From the NCBI GenBank assembly GCA_043228905.1, contig JBHGNT010000018.1:13888001-13952000 (forward strand): a stretch of DNA of 64,000 nt. Direction: 5' to 3'. The notes under the pieces were generated by a model that searched no databases, was not told the DNA's origin, and was given only the letters and a program-made list of their open reading frames with translations. The translations under genes were made by a program, and so were the position numbers. Below are positions 11,454 to 22,320 of this stretch, in pieces; within the stretch, counting starts at the first letter, position 1, and each line of letters begins with the position of its first letter. The stretch comes from Azolla caroliniana. Lineage: Eukaryota > Polypodiophyta.

Positions 11454-11554
11454 GTAACGGTTAGTTACACCCTATTTTTACATTATAGTACAAATGGGAC
11501 TGTCCCTTTTACGCTACTGGTTCTCCGACTTTGTCCTGTTCGGCGGTGAATGGG

Positions 11555-14500
11555 TTAGGTGGCGTAGGGCCCAGGTAAGGTTTGAGCCGAAACCCATTCA
11601 CTTTTTGCCGTACTATTTCTCCAGCCAGCGTTCCTAGTTGGAACGTGCCCTATTCCGCTCCAATTATCCAGTATGGGCCGGTCCAGCGGAAACGTAACTT
11701 CCCCGGCATATGGCCAATGCGCGTTTGAAACACTAGCACCGCTCGGCCCACGGTGAACTCCTTTTCCCTTGCGCTGCGATGTCAATCGACAAACGCTTTA
11801 CGCCGTCGTTGTTCCTCTTCCAACACAGCCATGCTGTGGACGCGTTTTTCCCCTAGTTCGAGGAGTTGGTAGAGCCGTTCCTCCTCTAACTTGGCTTCTG
11901 ATAATCGGTTCCGTACCTGAATGCGCAAACTAGGTACCCGAAATTCAACCGACATCACCGCTTCTAGTCCAAACGCTAGCCGGAACGGTGTTAACTGTAT
12001 GCTTGTTTTGTAACTAGTTCTGTACGCCCATAACGCACTCTGGAGTTTGGTATCCCAGTCCGTTCTATTTTCATTGACGGTTTTCTTCAAAATGGTCTGT
12101 AAAGTTTTGTTCATGGATTCCGCTAATCCATTCGCCTACGAGTAGTATGGCGTGCTCTTCTTGTGGACTACTGCGTAATGCTGTGTTAGTTCCCGAACCA
12201 CCGTATTGAGAAAGAGGCTCCCCTGGTCATTGATGAGCTCAATCGGGCAGCCGAACCGGCACCAGATATGCTCGTATAGAAATTTAGCTGTGACGGCCGC
12301 CGTATTTTCCCGTAGTGCCTTTGCTTCTACCCATTTGGTACAGTAATCCGTGGCTACCAATATGTATTTGTTGCTCGTACGGGCTGCTGCTGGTGTGAAG
12401 GGCCCCACAAAATCCAATCCCCACTTTTGGAAGGGGTCCAACGGTAATACGGGCTGGTGTGGCATCCTTGCGTCCTCCGCGGGCTGACCCATCCGCTGGC
12501 ACAAATCACACTTTCTACAATACTCGGATGCATCCTTCTGCGTTGTTGGCCACCATAAGACCGCCTGCCATATTTTGCGGGCTGTCACGTTGCCCGCGTA
12601 ATGGCCGCCGGCCGTGCCGCAATGTGCCTCCCGTAAAACTGCTTCTTTTTCATCCTGACGGACTCCACGTCGCCAAATGCCATCACTCCCTTTGTGATAT
12701 AAATTCCCTTCGACCAGGCAGAAGTGACGGCTTCAGACGGCTAGTCGTTTCTTCTTGTCTGTGCGTAATTGTGGTGGAGGTAGTCCTGTAGTTAAAAAGT
12801 ACGTCATTTCCATAAGCCATCGATCCGGAAAGGTGGATTCAGTTTTTTCTGCAAATGTTGCTACTTGCCAGATGTCGACGTCCGGAAAATCGTCGTCGTC
12901 TTTCTGTATTGTTTCTCCATTCTCAAGTCTGCTCAAAAAATCCGCCATTGCGTGTTGCGTCCTTAGCCGATGCTGAATTACAAACTCGAATTCTTGGAGC
13001 AGCAGCATCCACCGTGCCAATTTCCCTGTCAGGGCTTGTTTCTCCACCAAATACAATAATGCCGAATGATCCACGTGGAACGTGAATTTCCGTCCTAGTA
13101 AATAATGTCGGAATTTATTGATGCTATAGATCATCCCTAGCGCCTCCCGCTCTGTTGTGGAATAGTTATGCTCTGCTGCTGTCAATTTGCGACTTGCGTA
13201 GTATACTCGCCTGTACCAGTTTGGTTCGGTGAGTTGCATTAGCGCGCTTCCTATTGCTATGTCCGAGGCGTCGACGAACACGTGGAATGGCTTCGCCCAA
13301 ACTTGAGGTTGTACGACGAGGGCCTGTGTGAGCATTATCTTAAGTGCCTCATAGGCCTTATCCTCTGTTGCAGTCCATTAGAAAGGAGTCCGATGTACGG
13401 CAATGTGTAGTGGCATGGCGAAGTCCACCAAATACCGTATCATCCGACTATGCCACCGTATTTGGCCTAGAAACCGGCTAAGTGATTTGGCATTTGTTGG
13501 AGTTTTAGCTTGCGTAATAGCGGAGATCTTGTTTGGGTCGACCGCTATTCCTTCCTTGCTGACAATGTGGCCTAGGAGAGTCCCGCTGGTCATGCCGAAG
13601 GCACATTTTGCGGGGTTTAGGCTTAAGCGTGCGGTGCGGCAACGTTCCAGGCACAGACGTAAGTGCGAGAAGTGGTCTTTTGTTCGCCCATATACTGCAA
13701 AATCGTCTAAAAAGACTTGCATGAACGCCGGAATGTATTCCCCAAAGATCTCCGTAATCGTTCATTGGAATGTTGCCGGCACTGTCTTTAGCCCCAACAT
13801 CATGACGACCGCCACATATACTCCCCAGTCCGTGACAAATGTTGTCTTCTCTTGGTCCTCAGGGTGCATGCGTACTTGGTTATAGCCACTAAAGCCATCT
13901 AAGAAATTGTACATCTCATGGCCTGCGACGACGTCCAACACGCTATCGGTGAAGGGTAAGGGAAATGCGTCCGTAATGGTTACGGCGTTTAATTTCCGGT
14001 AATCCACGCATACCCGTATTTTGCCGTTTTTCTTTGGGACAACCACTATCGGGCTAAGCCATGTCGCTTGTTTCACTGGCCGTATGAACCCCGCCCTCAG
14101 TAGCTTGTCAATTTCTTCTTTCAAGCGGGTCACGTAATTGGGGTTCATGCGGTAGCGACGTTGTTGGACAGGTTTCGCGTCCGTTGCTAAATTGATCTTA
14201 TGGTGATAGAACTTGGGATCTAACCCCTTCATGTCCTCGTGAGCCCACGCGAACACATCTTTATATTCCGTGAGTAGTGCGATCATTGTGGTTCTCTGGT
14301 CCGGCCTCAATTCCTTTGCTATGGAGAGGAACCGGGGTTCCGATCCCATACCCACATTCACTTCGTCGAGAGCGGAAGCGGTGACTCGTCGTGAAATCTC
14401 CATTTCCCTTTCGAAGGCCGCCCGTGCTCTACTGAGTTCCAATATGGACTCTGGGTTTGGTTCATACGGCTCTTCGCTCGGAACAATGGCTATAGTATAT

Positions 14501-16926
14501 TCTGCCGCAGTTGCGATGACATCTATCTCGAACAACAGAATAATCCGAGGATGTTCGTCAAGGTACGCTTCCAATTCGGCATCCTCCACCCCAGCCAGCA
14601 TATTGATGTCTTCCGCATACAACAATGTTATCCCCTTAGGTTGTGGCGTGTTGCCTTCTGTAGGTACACGAACCTTGATGCGTCCATGCCGGAAACTGAT
14701 ACACTCGTGTTGCCAGCTCTGCTTGATATTTGTTGTTCGAAGCCATGGTCTGCCCAGAAGCACTAGGTACACTCCTGGGGCATCCAAAGCGAGGACGACC
14801 GCCGATATGTCTAAGCGGTGTCCACCCACGATGATGCCTATTTTGCGAATTAGCCCCAACGGTCGCACTGATCGGGTATCTGCCATGCGAAGCCAGAATG
14901 GACACGCCTCCCATTTGGAAATGCCCAACTGTTCGCAAGTTTTCGCGCTAATCACATTGACGCCTGAGCCGCCGTCGATTACACATCCAGGAACTTCCTG
15001 TCCGTGCAATATTACTGTAATGGCCGGGTTGTGCTGATCCACCACTGGTGGTCCCTCGTTGACGTCAGTCAGGTTTGTGGCAATGCTTGCCCCGGTCATG
15101 CCCGCCACCTGTGCTTCCATGGTCTGGTGGAAACGTGGAACTAGCTGTAGCAGTTTTTCCATAGTTAGCGTGATTTCACAGCCCGCTAACACCTGCCAAA
15201 TGGGGTCCGACCCTGGTTTTTCGTTCTCTGTTCGCTTCATTGGTCGCGTTCCGTATTGGTCGCGTTTGCCTCATACGTTCCGTATTGGTCGCGTTTGCTT
15301 TTTCCACCCAGGCTTGGGCTTGTCGTCGTACCTCGTCCTGCGCAGCCCAATCCGTTGTTTTCGTTTGCTAGCGTGTTGTGACTTGTTGCACCTCTGCCGT
15401 AATCGTGTTGACGGCGGGCCCCTTTCCCTTGCGTGCTGGGCATTGCGTGGCATAGTGTTCGGGTTGCTGACAAATAAAACAATGGATGCTTGATTCTCCC
15501 TTCTCAGCCCCAGGTGGAGTGTGCCGTTCTCCAGGCGCTACTTGCTCGTCGCGGTCCGGCCTCGTTTGTCGGGACGTACGCGGTGGCTGTTGTTGGTCCC
15601 GTCGTTGTTCCTGGTGCCGCTCATCCCCTGAGCTTTCGTCGTAACGCCGATGATCCCTATATTGTTGAGGCTTACCCCGATAGCCATTGAAGCCGCCCCG
15701 TTTGTTTGTCGGGCGTTGATGTTCGTATCGCCGACCCCCTTTGGCGTAACTCGGATGTCCACGATAATCCTCGTCCTCCGGGTCCTCCTTCTCGGACTTG
15801 TTGTGATTCCGGCGATTCCGGTTGTACCTGTCCTCCCGCGGGTTGCGATCCTTATACCGGGGTTGGTCTTCTTGCCTCCTTTGTTCCGCCCGGTGCGGGT
15901 GCCGCTGTGTGTCCATGCTGCGGACTGCGGGCGTGGCTCTGTTTAACATATTGTATTGGCATTGGTCGACTGTGTGAACCTTCGAGTGGCAGATTGGGCA
16001 GTGGATTCGCATATTGCACTCCACCGCGGAATGCCCCGAGTTCAAGCAAATCGTGCACTGGATTGCTTACGAAATTGGCGTTCCTCATCCTGAGGTAACG
16101 CTTGTCGTAAGGATGACATCGAAAACCTCTCCTCCTCGTCATCCAACTAGAGCTGTAACGCTCGTTCAATCACCATATCCGTTGTTTCCCCTTTCACGCT
16201 ATTGCTGTTGAGCGTTGCCCGGATGGGCCGGCGTAACGCTGCCAGAAATGTCTCCCGAGCCTCCTCCTCCGCGGGGCTTCGATCTAGTTTCCGTCGTAAA
16301 TTTTGGAACCGTAAGCTGAAGTCTGCTATTGTCTCGGTCAGTAGTTGCTTAACTGTATAAAACTGCCCGAGAATCTCGCGTTGTGGAACCCTCCGGTGGA
16401 AGAAACGCAAGAAGGCGGACTGCAGCTGATTGAAGGTTGTTATGGCTGGTAAATCCATCTGTGAATGTCAGAACGCCGCACACCCATCTAATGTTAATCC
16501 GAACTCCGTCATTTTCGACTGGTGTGCCACCGTCTCGGAAAGGTTTTGCGCCATGTGGTTCACATTCCAAACGTTCAAGAACATGCGAATATGAGTTGCG
16601 GCGTCGGTTTCGCCGTTAAAGCGGGGGTAGGCAAAGGCCATCGTGGGAGCTATGGCGGATCGGAAAAGGTCACCGGGTGGCTGTAGTAAGCGTGGTCCCC
16701 TCGCCTCGTTGAGGTATTTGGGGAGCAAGGAATCCCCTTTGCACTCCTGGTAGGTATTACTGAGGTCGCCAATGCGCGGCTTTTGCCGAGCGCGTTCTTC
16801 TGCCTGGCGTGTGACGGACATTGTTATTGGCCGGTCTTGTCTTGTTGGCTCTCTGGGTCGTCTGCGACTAAACATCCATTCGTTGTTGCTCGTCTGTGAG
16901 GAAACACAGATCACCAAGCGTGCCAA
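11555..16926 (-). pseudogene. Gypsy K gag-pol, broken
   Basis: Domains run in order on the minus strand. Gag covers about 16926-16147 (capsid-type FNQLQSAFLRFFHRRVPQRE). A basic region ends in the CCHC knuckle CFICQQPEHYATQC (about 15490-15450). Protease has a DGGSGVNVIS core (about 14990). RT runs from about 14300 to 13380, with RVCVDYRKLNAV and the catalytic FLDDF at about 13715. RNase H covers 13335-12733 (FVDASDIAIGSAL, then DHSALLYLV). Integrase covers 12588-11555, with CRKCDLCQ, GLDFVGPF and NDQGSLF. At least seven frame changes or stops break it, including a stop at about 12135 and frame breaks near 13760 and 13360. It encoded the capsid, polymerase and integrase of K and is now inactive. 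Confidence 0.88.
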
Positions 16927-16929
16927 AAG
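16905..16929 (-). promoter_or_regulatory. Primer-binding site of gypsy K
   Basis: Immediately inside the 5' LTR, the minus strand reads CTTTTGGCACGCTTGGTGAT. A TGG start a few bases after the LTR end is the usual position and form of a tRNA primer-binding site. I did not identify the tRNA. Confidence 0.55.
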
Positions 16930-17368
16930 TGTTGCCTCTTAGGAACACGGTCTGTGGTCAGTCCTTCGACCTAGACCCCAAGGTGAATATGGAACAACAA
17001 ACAGAGCTTAAGCGTACTGCGTAAGGAGAGAACCTCTGTGATTCCTCCGTGTGTACGGGGAGACGGCTACAGCCGACTCCTTATCACAGGTTGCACTTAC
17101 GTACTACAACGCTTACGTATTTGAGACACAGACACTGAATTAGTCACAGCTATACACAGAAACTCAGAGAATATAGTATTTTATTATCAGGCGTTCTTTT
17201 ACATTTCCCAAAAATTACACGCACCTCCTTAAGAGGTTTTCTGCCCTTTATATATGCAGGGTCTAATTAGCCGTTCACGCTTCCCGCGTGAACCGTTACA
17301 TACGCTACGCTTATATAGTTTCTTATTCCTACGCTTTTGGCCGTCGGTTACTATTGCGGCGGACAACA
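16930..17368 (-). repeat. 5' LTR of gypsy K
   Basis: 439 bp, and the promoter-bearing LTR for the minus-strand transcript. The minus-strand TATA box TATATAAAGG is at 17245-17254. The second CGCCT duplication follows at 17369-17373. Confidence 0.93.
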
Positions 17369-19706
17369 CGCCTCCACGCGCCACTGATCTCTTCGTCTGG
17401 GCCCAAGGCTCCACATGCCTTCAAGCGCCCTTCGACCCGCTTCCTTTCCCGGTCACTGATGCCGGTTATGGTATAACCTCCCCTCTGTTAACTGAGGGCC
17501 AAAATTTTCTACTCATGGTACAGGTGTGGGGTTTCTTCCGGTTGTCTGGACTATCGCGGCCCCACGCCTTGATAGTCCTCTCTAAAGATCCTCTCGGCCT
17601 TCGCTGTAGAGAGAGTCCCAATTCCACTCGTGGTTCAGCCGGACTGTCAAGAACTAGACGGAGTGCCGACCGTCTTGGATTTTCACCCGTGCATAAGCCG
17701 AACCGTTATCCAACACCTTTCTTTCCATCCGGACCGCCGTGATGTAGGGCTCCCCGAGAATCACAAGATGGGAGGATTTATCTTGTACGAAAAAGTGTTG
17801 GTCGATCTCCACATCACTGACCTTCACTCGGACATTCAGGCACGCACCGTGAAGCTCCTCAGTCGCGCGGGTCGCTGCGCATATCTTCTAGCCATGCTTC
17901 GTGTTGATCGGCCATTTTTCCTTCTTGTAGAAGTCCATTGACATCAGATTGATCTCCGACCCATGGTCGATTAGCGCTACTACCGGCTCCTTCACTTCCC
18001 CGATTCAGTTCGAGGTCTCCGTTGTCACTCTTGCCCAGTGCGGCTTCATGAAGTGGTTATCTAGAAACTCTTCATCCATCGCCACCTCTTCAATGTGTGG
18101 CGCCTTCACTTCGACCGGCTTTTCAGTCTCCAACTCCATTGACAACCTTTTCCTTTTTACCAAATCGATGATGCTGTCGTGGAACTCCTTCTCTATCCCC
18201 AACACTTCCTGCAACATGAGTTCCGCGCGACTGTCGAGGATCTGCTCCTCGAAGACCTTCCGAAGGTATGTCTTCTTCTCGATCTCCGAGCTTAACCGGA
18301 AGCTCGGGAACTTAGCCCTTTCCTATGGGCCGGTTGGGCCACCGTCATTTTTCTTCGGACCACTCCGAGTCTCATACCGGTTCGAAGGTTCGGCCCCTCC
18401 AGCCACTTGTCTTCCACCAGAACCTTGTAGTTTTGGCACACGGTTTCCACGAAGCCGATTTTCTCTTCAACCGGATCATTCCATCTGGTGCCCTCCTGGA
18501 CCCGCCTTTCCGCATGGTCCAACCCTTCCTTCCTTAGCCTCACCCCCGACAAGCCTTCTAGCACAAGCGGTTAGAATCCAGTATTGCTTCCGGATTCGAT
18601 GCCTTTCTCTCCACCTACTCGGATCCCCGCTGACACCGAGTAGTGAATGGCCTCAACGTTCCAAGCCGCGGCTTCCTCCATCATCCTCTTCATGCCGCCT
18701 TGTCTGGTGTTCACCTCGAGGGGCCTTCGCGTGTCACACTTGTGTACCCATCCATTCCAGAGTTACACAACATTGTTCTTGAGTGCTTGGGCGAAATCGG
18801 TGCACTCTCTCCGGATATGGTCAACGACATCGCACCACATGCATTGTTGGTCAATCGGAGGCCCCCGGTCATGTGACTGTCCCCCGCCATCTCTCTGGGC
18901 TCCTCTAGAGCTACGCCCCTGGATGGGCCCTTGGCCACGTCGGTCGAACCCGTGCTCGACTCGAGCCACCTTCATGTTTCCTCCGACTGTGATGGAATCG
19001 GTTTCTCTGGCTTCTTCCTGGCAGCTAGGTCTATCACCGACGGCCCCGCGTCATTCCATTCATGTCGTTTGTCGAAACGGCTACATACCCTTTTTACCAT
19101 GGCCCAATCGGTTGTGAGCCCTTCATTTGTCTCCAATAGGAGACCTACCTTTTCCCAGTCAAGTGGATCGACTGACTTGATAAATAACAGGACCTTGCTC
19201 GTATAAGCACGGTCCAGTCCAATTCCAAAAGACGCGCAAAGCGCTTCTCAAACTCCAGGAGAAGCATTGATGTGTTCCGGCCTTTGCCGAGGAGCTCGAC
19301 CCACTCCGTAAATGCCCTTTTTGATAACCGGAGTGAGTCATCGAAGCCCTACGTCTCGAGAAGTTGCCCCTTGAGCTCCGACCAGTTCCGACAATCGGCC
19401 GGAATCTCGAGCACCTCTGTGTGGATGCTCAACGTCACTACTCGCGGAAACTTGGACAACCGTCTATCCTCCGGTATATCCCGCATTATCATTTCGACCC
19501 GGTAGGCCTCGAGGTAGCTGGCCACGTCCTTTCTATTTAATTGGTCTGTCATGCTGACTATCGTCTCTGTGGCCCTGTTAAGGCCACCTACGCCCTCCCG
19601 CACATTTACTATCTGGTCGACATCCGCCGCCATCGCCTCTACTAGTTCGCTTCCTCGCATCTTCAAACTCCTCTACCTCCCCTTTTCACACCGGGTTCAC
19701 CAAAGA
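17369..19706 (-). pseudogene. A1 gag-protease remnant
   Basis: This is the 5' coding half of A1, upstream of the K insertion. Gag is readable at about 19666-19349 (motifs SYLEAYRVEMIMRDIPEDRR and NWSELKGQLLE), and a zinc-knuckle-like CMWCDVVDHIRREC lies near 18840. An aspartic-protease region follows between about 18250 and 17700, with a DHGSEI core in place of the usual DSG. The same order and wording recur in A2 (39535-40587 and 31962-32881), so the family assignment is secure. Frames change repeatedly and there are in-frame stops. The minus-strand primer-binding site TTGGTGAACCC lies at about 19693-19703, next to the LTR. Confidence 0.75.
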
Positions 19707-20574
19707 TATCGCGGATATCCGCGGGTTTGTGTTCAAACGGGACGGGACCATCGGGGTCTCGGACCAAGGAGTCGGTAAGAGGGAATTAGAAAGGGGAGAA
19801 GGAAGAATGTCCGGCTCGGGTTCCGGAAAACCCCGTCGGATTGTCTCCGGACATGTTTCCGATCTGGATCAGTTCCCGGATGCAGGACGACGAGCGCATA
19901 GGCTCAAAGATGTATACTGCTCCGGATAAGCACGGAGCTCGACGGACGAGCACCCGGGCTCATGCACAACGAACCCAAGACAAACAGACACAATGAGGGA
20001 ACGCTCGAACACAAGGATAAAATCAGCAAAATAATGATAATCAGAGGAAAAGCAGGATAGATTACAACCCGACATGGCCAGCGACAGAGCCTGAGCTCTA
20101 CTCACACACAAGCAAAATGACGGCCTCTAGTCGGGAGCACACAGGCTTCCTACGCGAGCAGAGGACCACACCTTCTCCCTGAAATCAGAACAAAATAGAA
20201 AGCGGAGGTAACGACAAAGCTCGGCACTCAAATTGACAGCACTTCATCCTCCAATCGATGGATCCCCAAAATAGTTCAAAACCTCCCCTTTTATAGCACA
20301 AAATGGGGGGGGGGGGGGGGTTTACATCGCTCATAAGGACAACCGATTTCTATTAGAGATTTTCTCCTCGATTTCCTCCTATCCACTACTCTCTGCTTCC
20401 CTATATGTGTGGGACATTAAAGTACCCAACAAAATCCTACTCCCTAGTACTTACTAGTTCTATGTTATTTACACATGTTTTGTACTTAAAGACAACTCTT
20501 AGTGCATTCGTGCAAGCCGTCGTTCCCACGCTCTCTGGATCCGTTTCCCCTGGTAGCCAGAATTCCCCACGACA
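19707..20574 (-). repeat. 5' LTR of gypsy A1
   Basis: The right-hand LTR of A1, 868 bp, starts TATCGCGG (a decayed TG; A2 has TGTCGCGA) and ends CACGACA on the plus strand. On the minus strand GCTATAAAAGGGG near 20287 is a plausible TATA box. A 16-base G run lies at 20305-20320. The flank beyond 20574 is LINE sequence. Confidence 0.7.
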
Positions 20575-21400
20575 ACGTGTGAAGGTGAGTAGCGACTCTT
20601 GATGTTCAAGAACTTTACCAATGAATGTGGCAATCGAGAGTGCACATTGTGGTTGTGAGAGAAATTTGTGCAAGGATTGGGCTTGGTCGAAGATATGTGG
20701 GCATCAAACACACCTGGACATTTGTTCATATAGTTTGTAGATGGCCCAAACCATGTCATTTGGTATCCTCAAGCTTTTAAGCCTATAAAACAACTACTCT
20801 TTGGGGACCGTGTCAAAGGCTTTGCGGAATTCCACAAAACAACAATATAATTTCTTCTTGCAAGCCTTACTCTGGTCAATTAAGCATCTAAGTGTGATGA
20901 TATGATCAATAGTGGTGAAGGCTCATCTAAAGCCAACCTGTCCAGGTGTACGAAGATTTAAGGTCTCCATATAGTTGTTAAGCTCTGCCTCCATTACTGC
21001 ACCATATAATTTAGCAAGGGTATGACCTATCATAATGGTCCTATATGACCTTCGTGACCCTAGAGGTCGTGAAGAGTGTCCCCACGGAAGGTTGGGGTGT
21101 AGAAGGCATTGGAATGGGTGGTTGGTTTGGGATTTGGTAAAGTCTCTCTGTATATGTGTGCCAGGTTTCAGGATCTTTGATGGGTGTTTGTGGTCTTGGT
21201 TCCCGTAATCTCTTCCATGTAGTGGCGCAATCGCTACTCATGAACATATGGTAGAGTTCCCAATATTGGGATGCCTCCCATGCTGGTCTCTTATGACGTG
21301 TCATCTTGCGCATTTCTTTTCGAGCTTGTATTGAGGTAATACTACCACTGAGCTGCGATATTGTAAGTTTTCTATGTAAGTACCTACAATCCTCATCATA
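20575..21400 (-). pseudogene. LINE fragment (RT plus 3' region, internal deletion)
   Basis: Read on the minus strand, about 21300-21050 holds pre-RT sequence (DPETWHTYTERLYQIPNQPP). About 21060-20790 holds RT blocks (TIMIGHTLAKLYGAV, PGQVGF, CCFVEFRKAFDTVPKE). The sequence then jumps to the extreme 3' part (SSTKPNPCTNFSHNHNVHSR, about 20690-20590). The 3' part closely matches LINE N at 45317-45440. The central and C-terminal RT, including the catalytic YADD block, is deleted. This is a degenerate copy of a family related to LINE N. Confidence 0.75.
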
Positions 21401-21502
21401 GCATCTATTTTGTGGTTTAGATCCTAATCTACCTTGGTTGGAGTGTTTCCCTAAACCCTAAACCCTTCGTATTGGAGAGAGAGAGAGAGAGAGGGCCTAG
21501 AT

Positions 21503-21575
21503 GCATGTAGCTCAGTTGGTAAGGTTGTCCAATGGAGACCAGGAAGTCATGGGTTCAACTCCTACATTTCATAGT
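21503..21575 (+). repeat. tRNA-derived (SINE-like) sequence
   Basis: TAGCTCAGTTGG is a perfect RNA polymerase III A-box match and GGTTCAACTCC, about 30 bases on, is a perfect B-box match. The spacing and the ends are tRNA-like, but acceptor and T-stem pairings contain mismatches and no convincing anticodon stem is seen. It is therefore a tRNA pseudogene or the head of a SINE rather than a functional tRNA. Confidence 0.55.
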
Positions 21576-21829
21576 GGCATCTAGTAAATTAAGAGATATA
21601 TATATGAAGTAATAGAGAGGTGAGAGATTAGGTTTCGAACCCAATTAGACATAACACTAATAGTGTAACAACTTGCCACTAATTATGATAGAGAGATAGA
21701 AGTTGTGGATTTCTTTTTGAACATCGAAGGCAAACGGATTGCAAATGTGTGTGGAGGGGGCAACAACCAAAGTTGCAAATCCACCTTGGGCTCTCTTAGT
21801 TTTATGACTTTGATGCTATCACTACTCCA

Positions 21830-22320
21830 TTGAGTCTCTTGGATGGCTATCATCTAAGGCTAAAGAAGAATGGAAAATACACAAATCTAATCATGGGTGG
21901 TGGCAGATCTTAAAACGTAGTTGGCATTCTAAATTGCCACTTGTAGCAAAGGCCTTCATTTGGAGAGTTTTGATTGGAGGATTGCCTCTAGGATGAGCTC
22001 TAAAGCGTCGTGGACTAATAACAGGTAATTGCTTCTTTTGCATTGTTCAAATGAAAGATAGTACTCATCATTTTATACAATGTACGATTGCTTGTTAGAT
22101 TTGGAGTTACATTTCTCAAATTTGGCAAGTTTTATCACGGTGTTATTTGACGCCTAGACAGTGGGTGATTGCACAATTTATGTAGGTTGACCCAAAATCA
22201 AAGATAGAGATCATTTTCTTATTTCTCAAATATTAGGGATTGTGGCATAATTGGGATATGCACAATGCTTTTGTATTTGATAGTAGGCATGGACTGAAAG
22301 CATATCTGTGAAAGTTGAAG
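21830..22320 (+). pseudogene. LINE C-terminal zinc-binding (zf-RVT) fragment
   Basis: The plus strand reads LPLVAKAFIWRVLIGGLPLG, then ALKRRGLITGNCFFC and STHHFIQCTIA, in one broken frame. The W/R...C..C...H...C pattern is the zf-RVT domain found at the C-terminus of plant L1-type LINE ORF2 proteins. Several stops interrupt it and no RT precedes it. Orientation and sequence differ from LINE N, so this is a second LINE lineage. Confidence 0.6.

Larger units (their letters stand above)
2741..17368 (-). mobile_element. Ty3/gypsy element K with an extra 3' ORF, carrying copia L
   Basis: Two direct 439-bp LTRs (2741-3179 and 16930-17368) start TGTTGCC and end GACAACA, flanked by the perfect duplication CGCCT. 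All coding is on the minus strand: gag, zinc knuckle, protease, RT, RNase H, integrase, then a separate long 3' ORF. Without copia L and its duplicated 5 bp the element is about 9.4 kb. I count 17 mismatches between the LTRs (3.9 percent), mostly transitions, so it is moderately old. Gag-pol is broken in several places, whereas the downstream half of the extra ORF is uninterrupted. Confidence 0.93.
291..20574 (-). mobile_element. Ty3/gypsy element A1, split by gypsy K
   Basis: A degenerate minus-strand gypsy element. Read 5' to 3' on the minus strand it has a 5' LTR (20574-19707), a primer-binding site, gag, a zinc knuckle, protease, RT, RNase H and the start of integrase. It is interrupted by K at 2741-17368 with a CGCCT duplication (2736-2740 and 17369-17373). 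The related copy A2 at about 27590-27640 shows the same stretch uninterrupted, which confirms the insertion point. Its 3' LTR is missing or lies outside the window. Stops and frameshifts occur in every domain, so it is dead. Confidence 0.85.

Noticed and set aside
20305-20320. Sixteen-base G run
   Set aside because: It is a homopolymer inside a degenerate LTR. It may be a sequencing or assembly artefact and no function can be supported.
21503-21575. Functional tRNA gene
   Set aside because: Both boxes match, but acceptor and T-stem pairings contain mismatches and no convincing anticodon arm is present.
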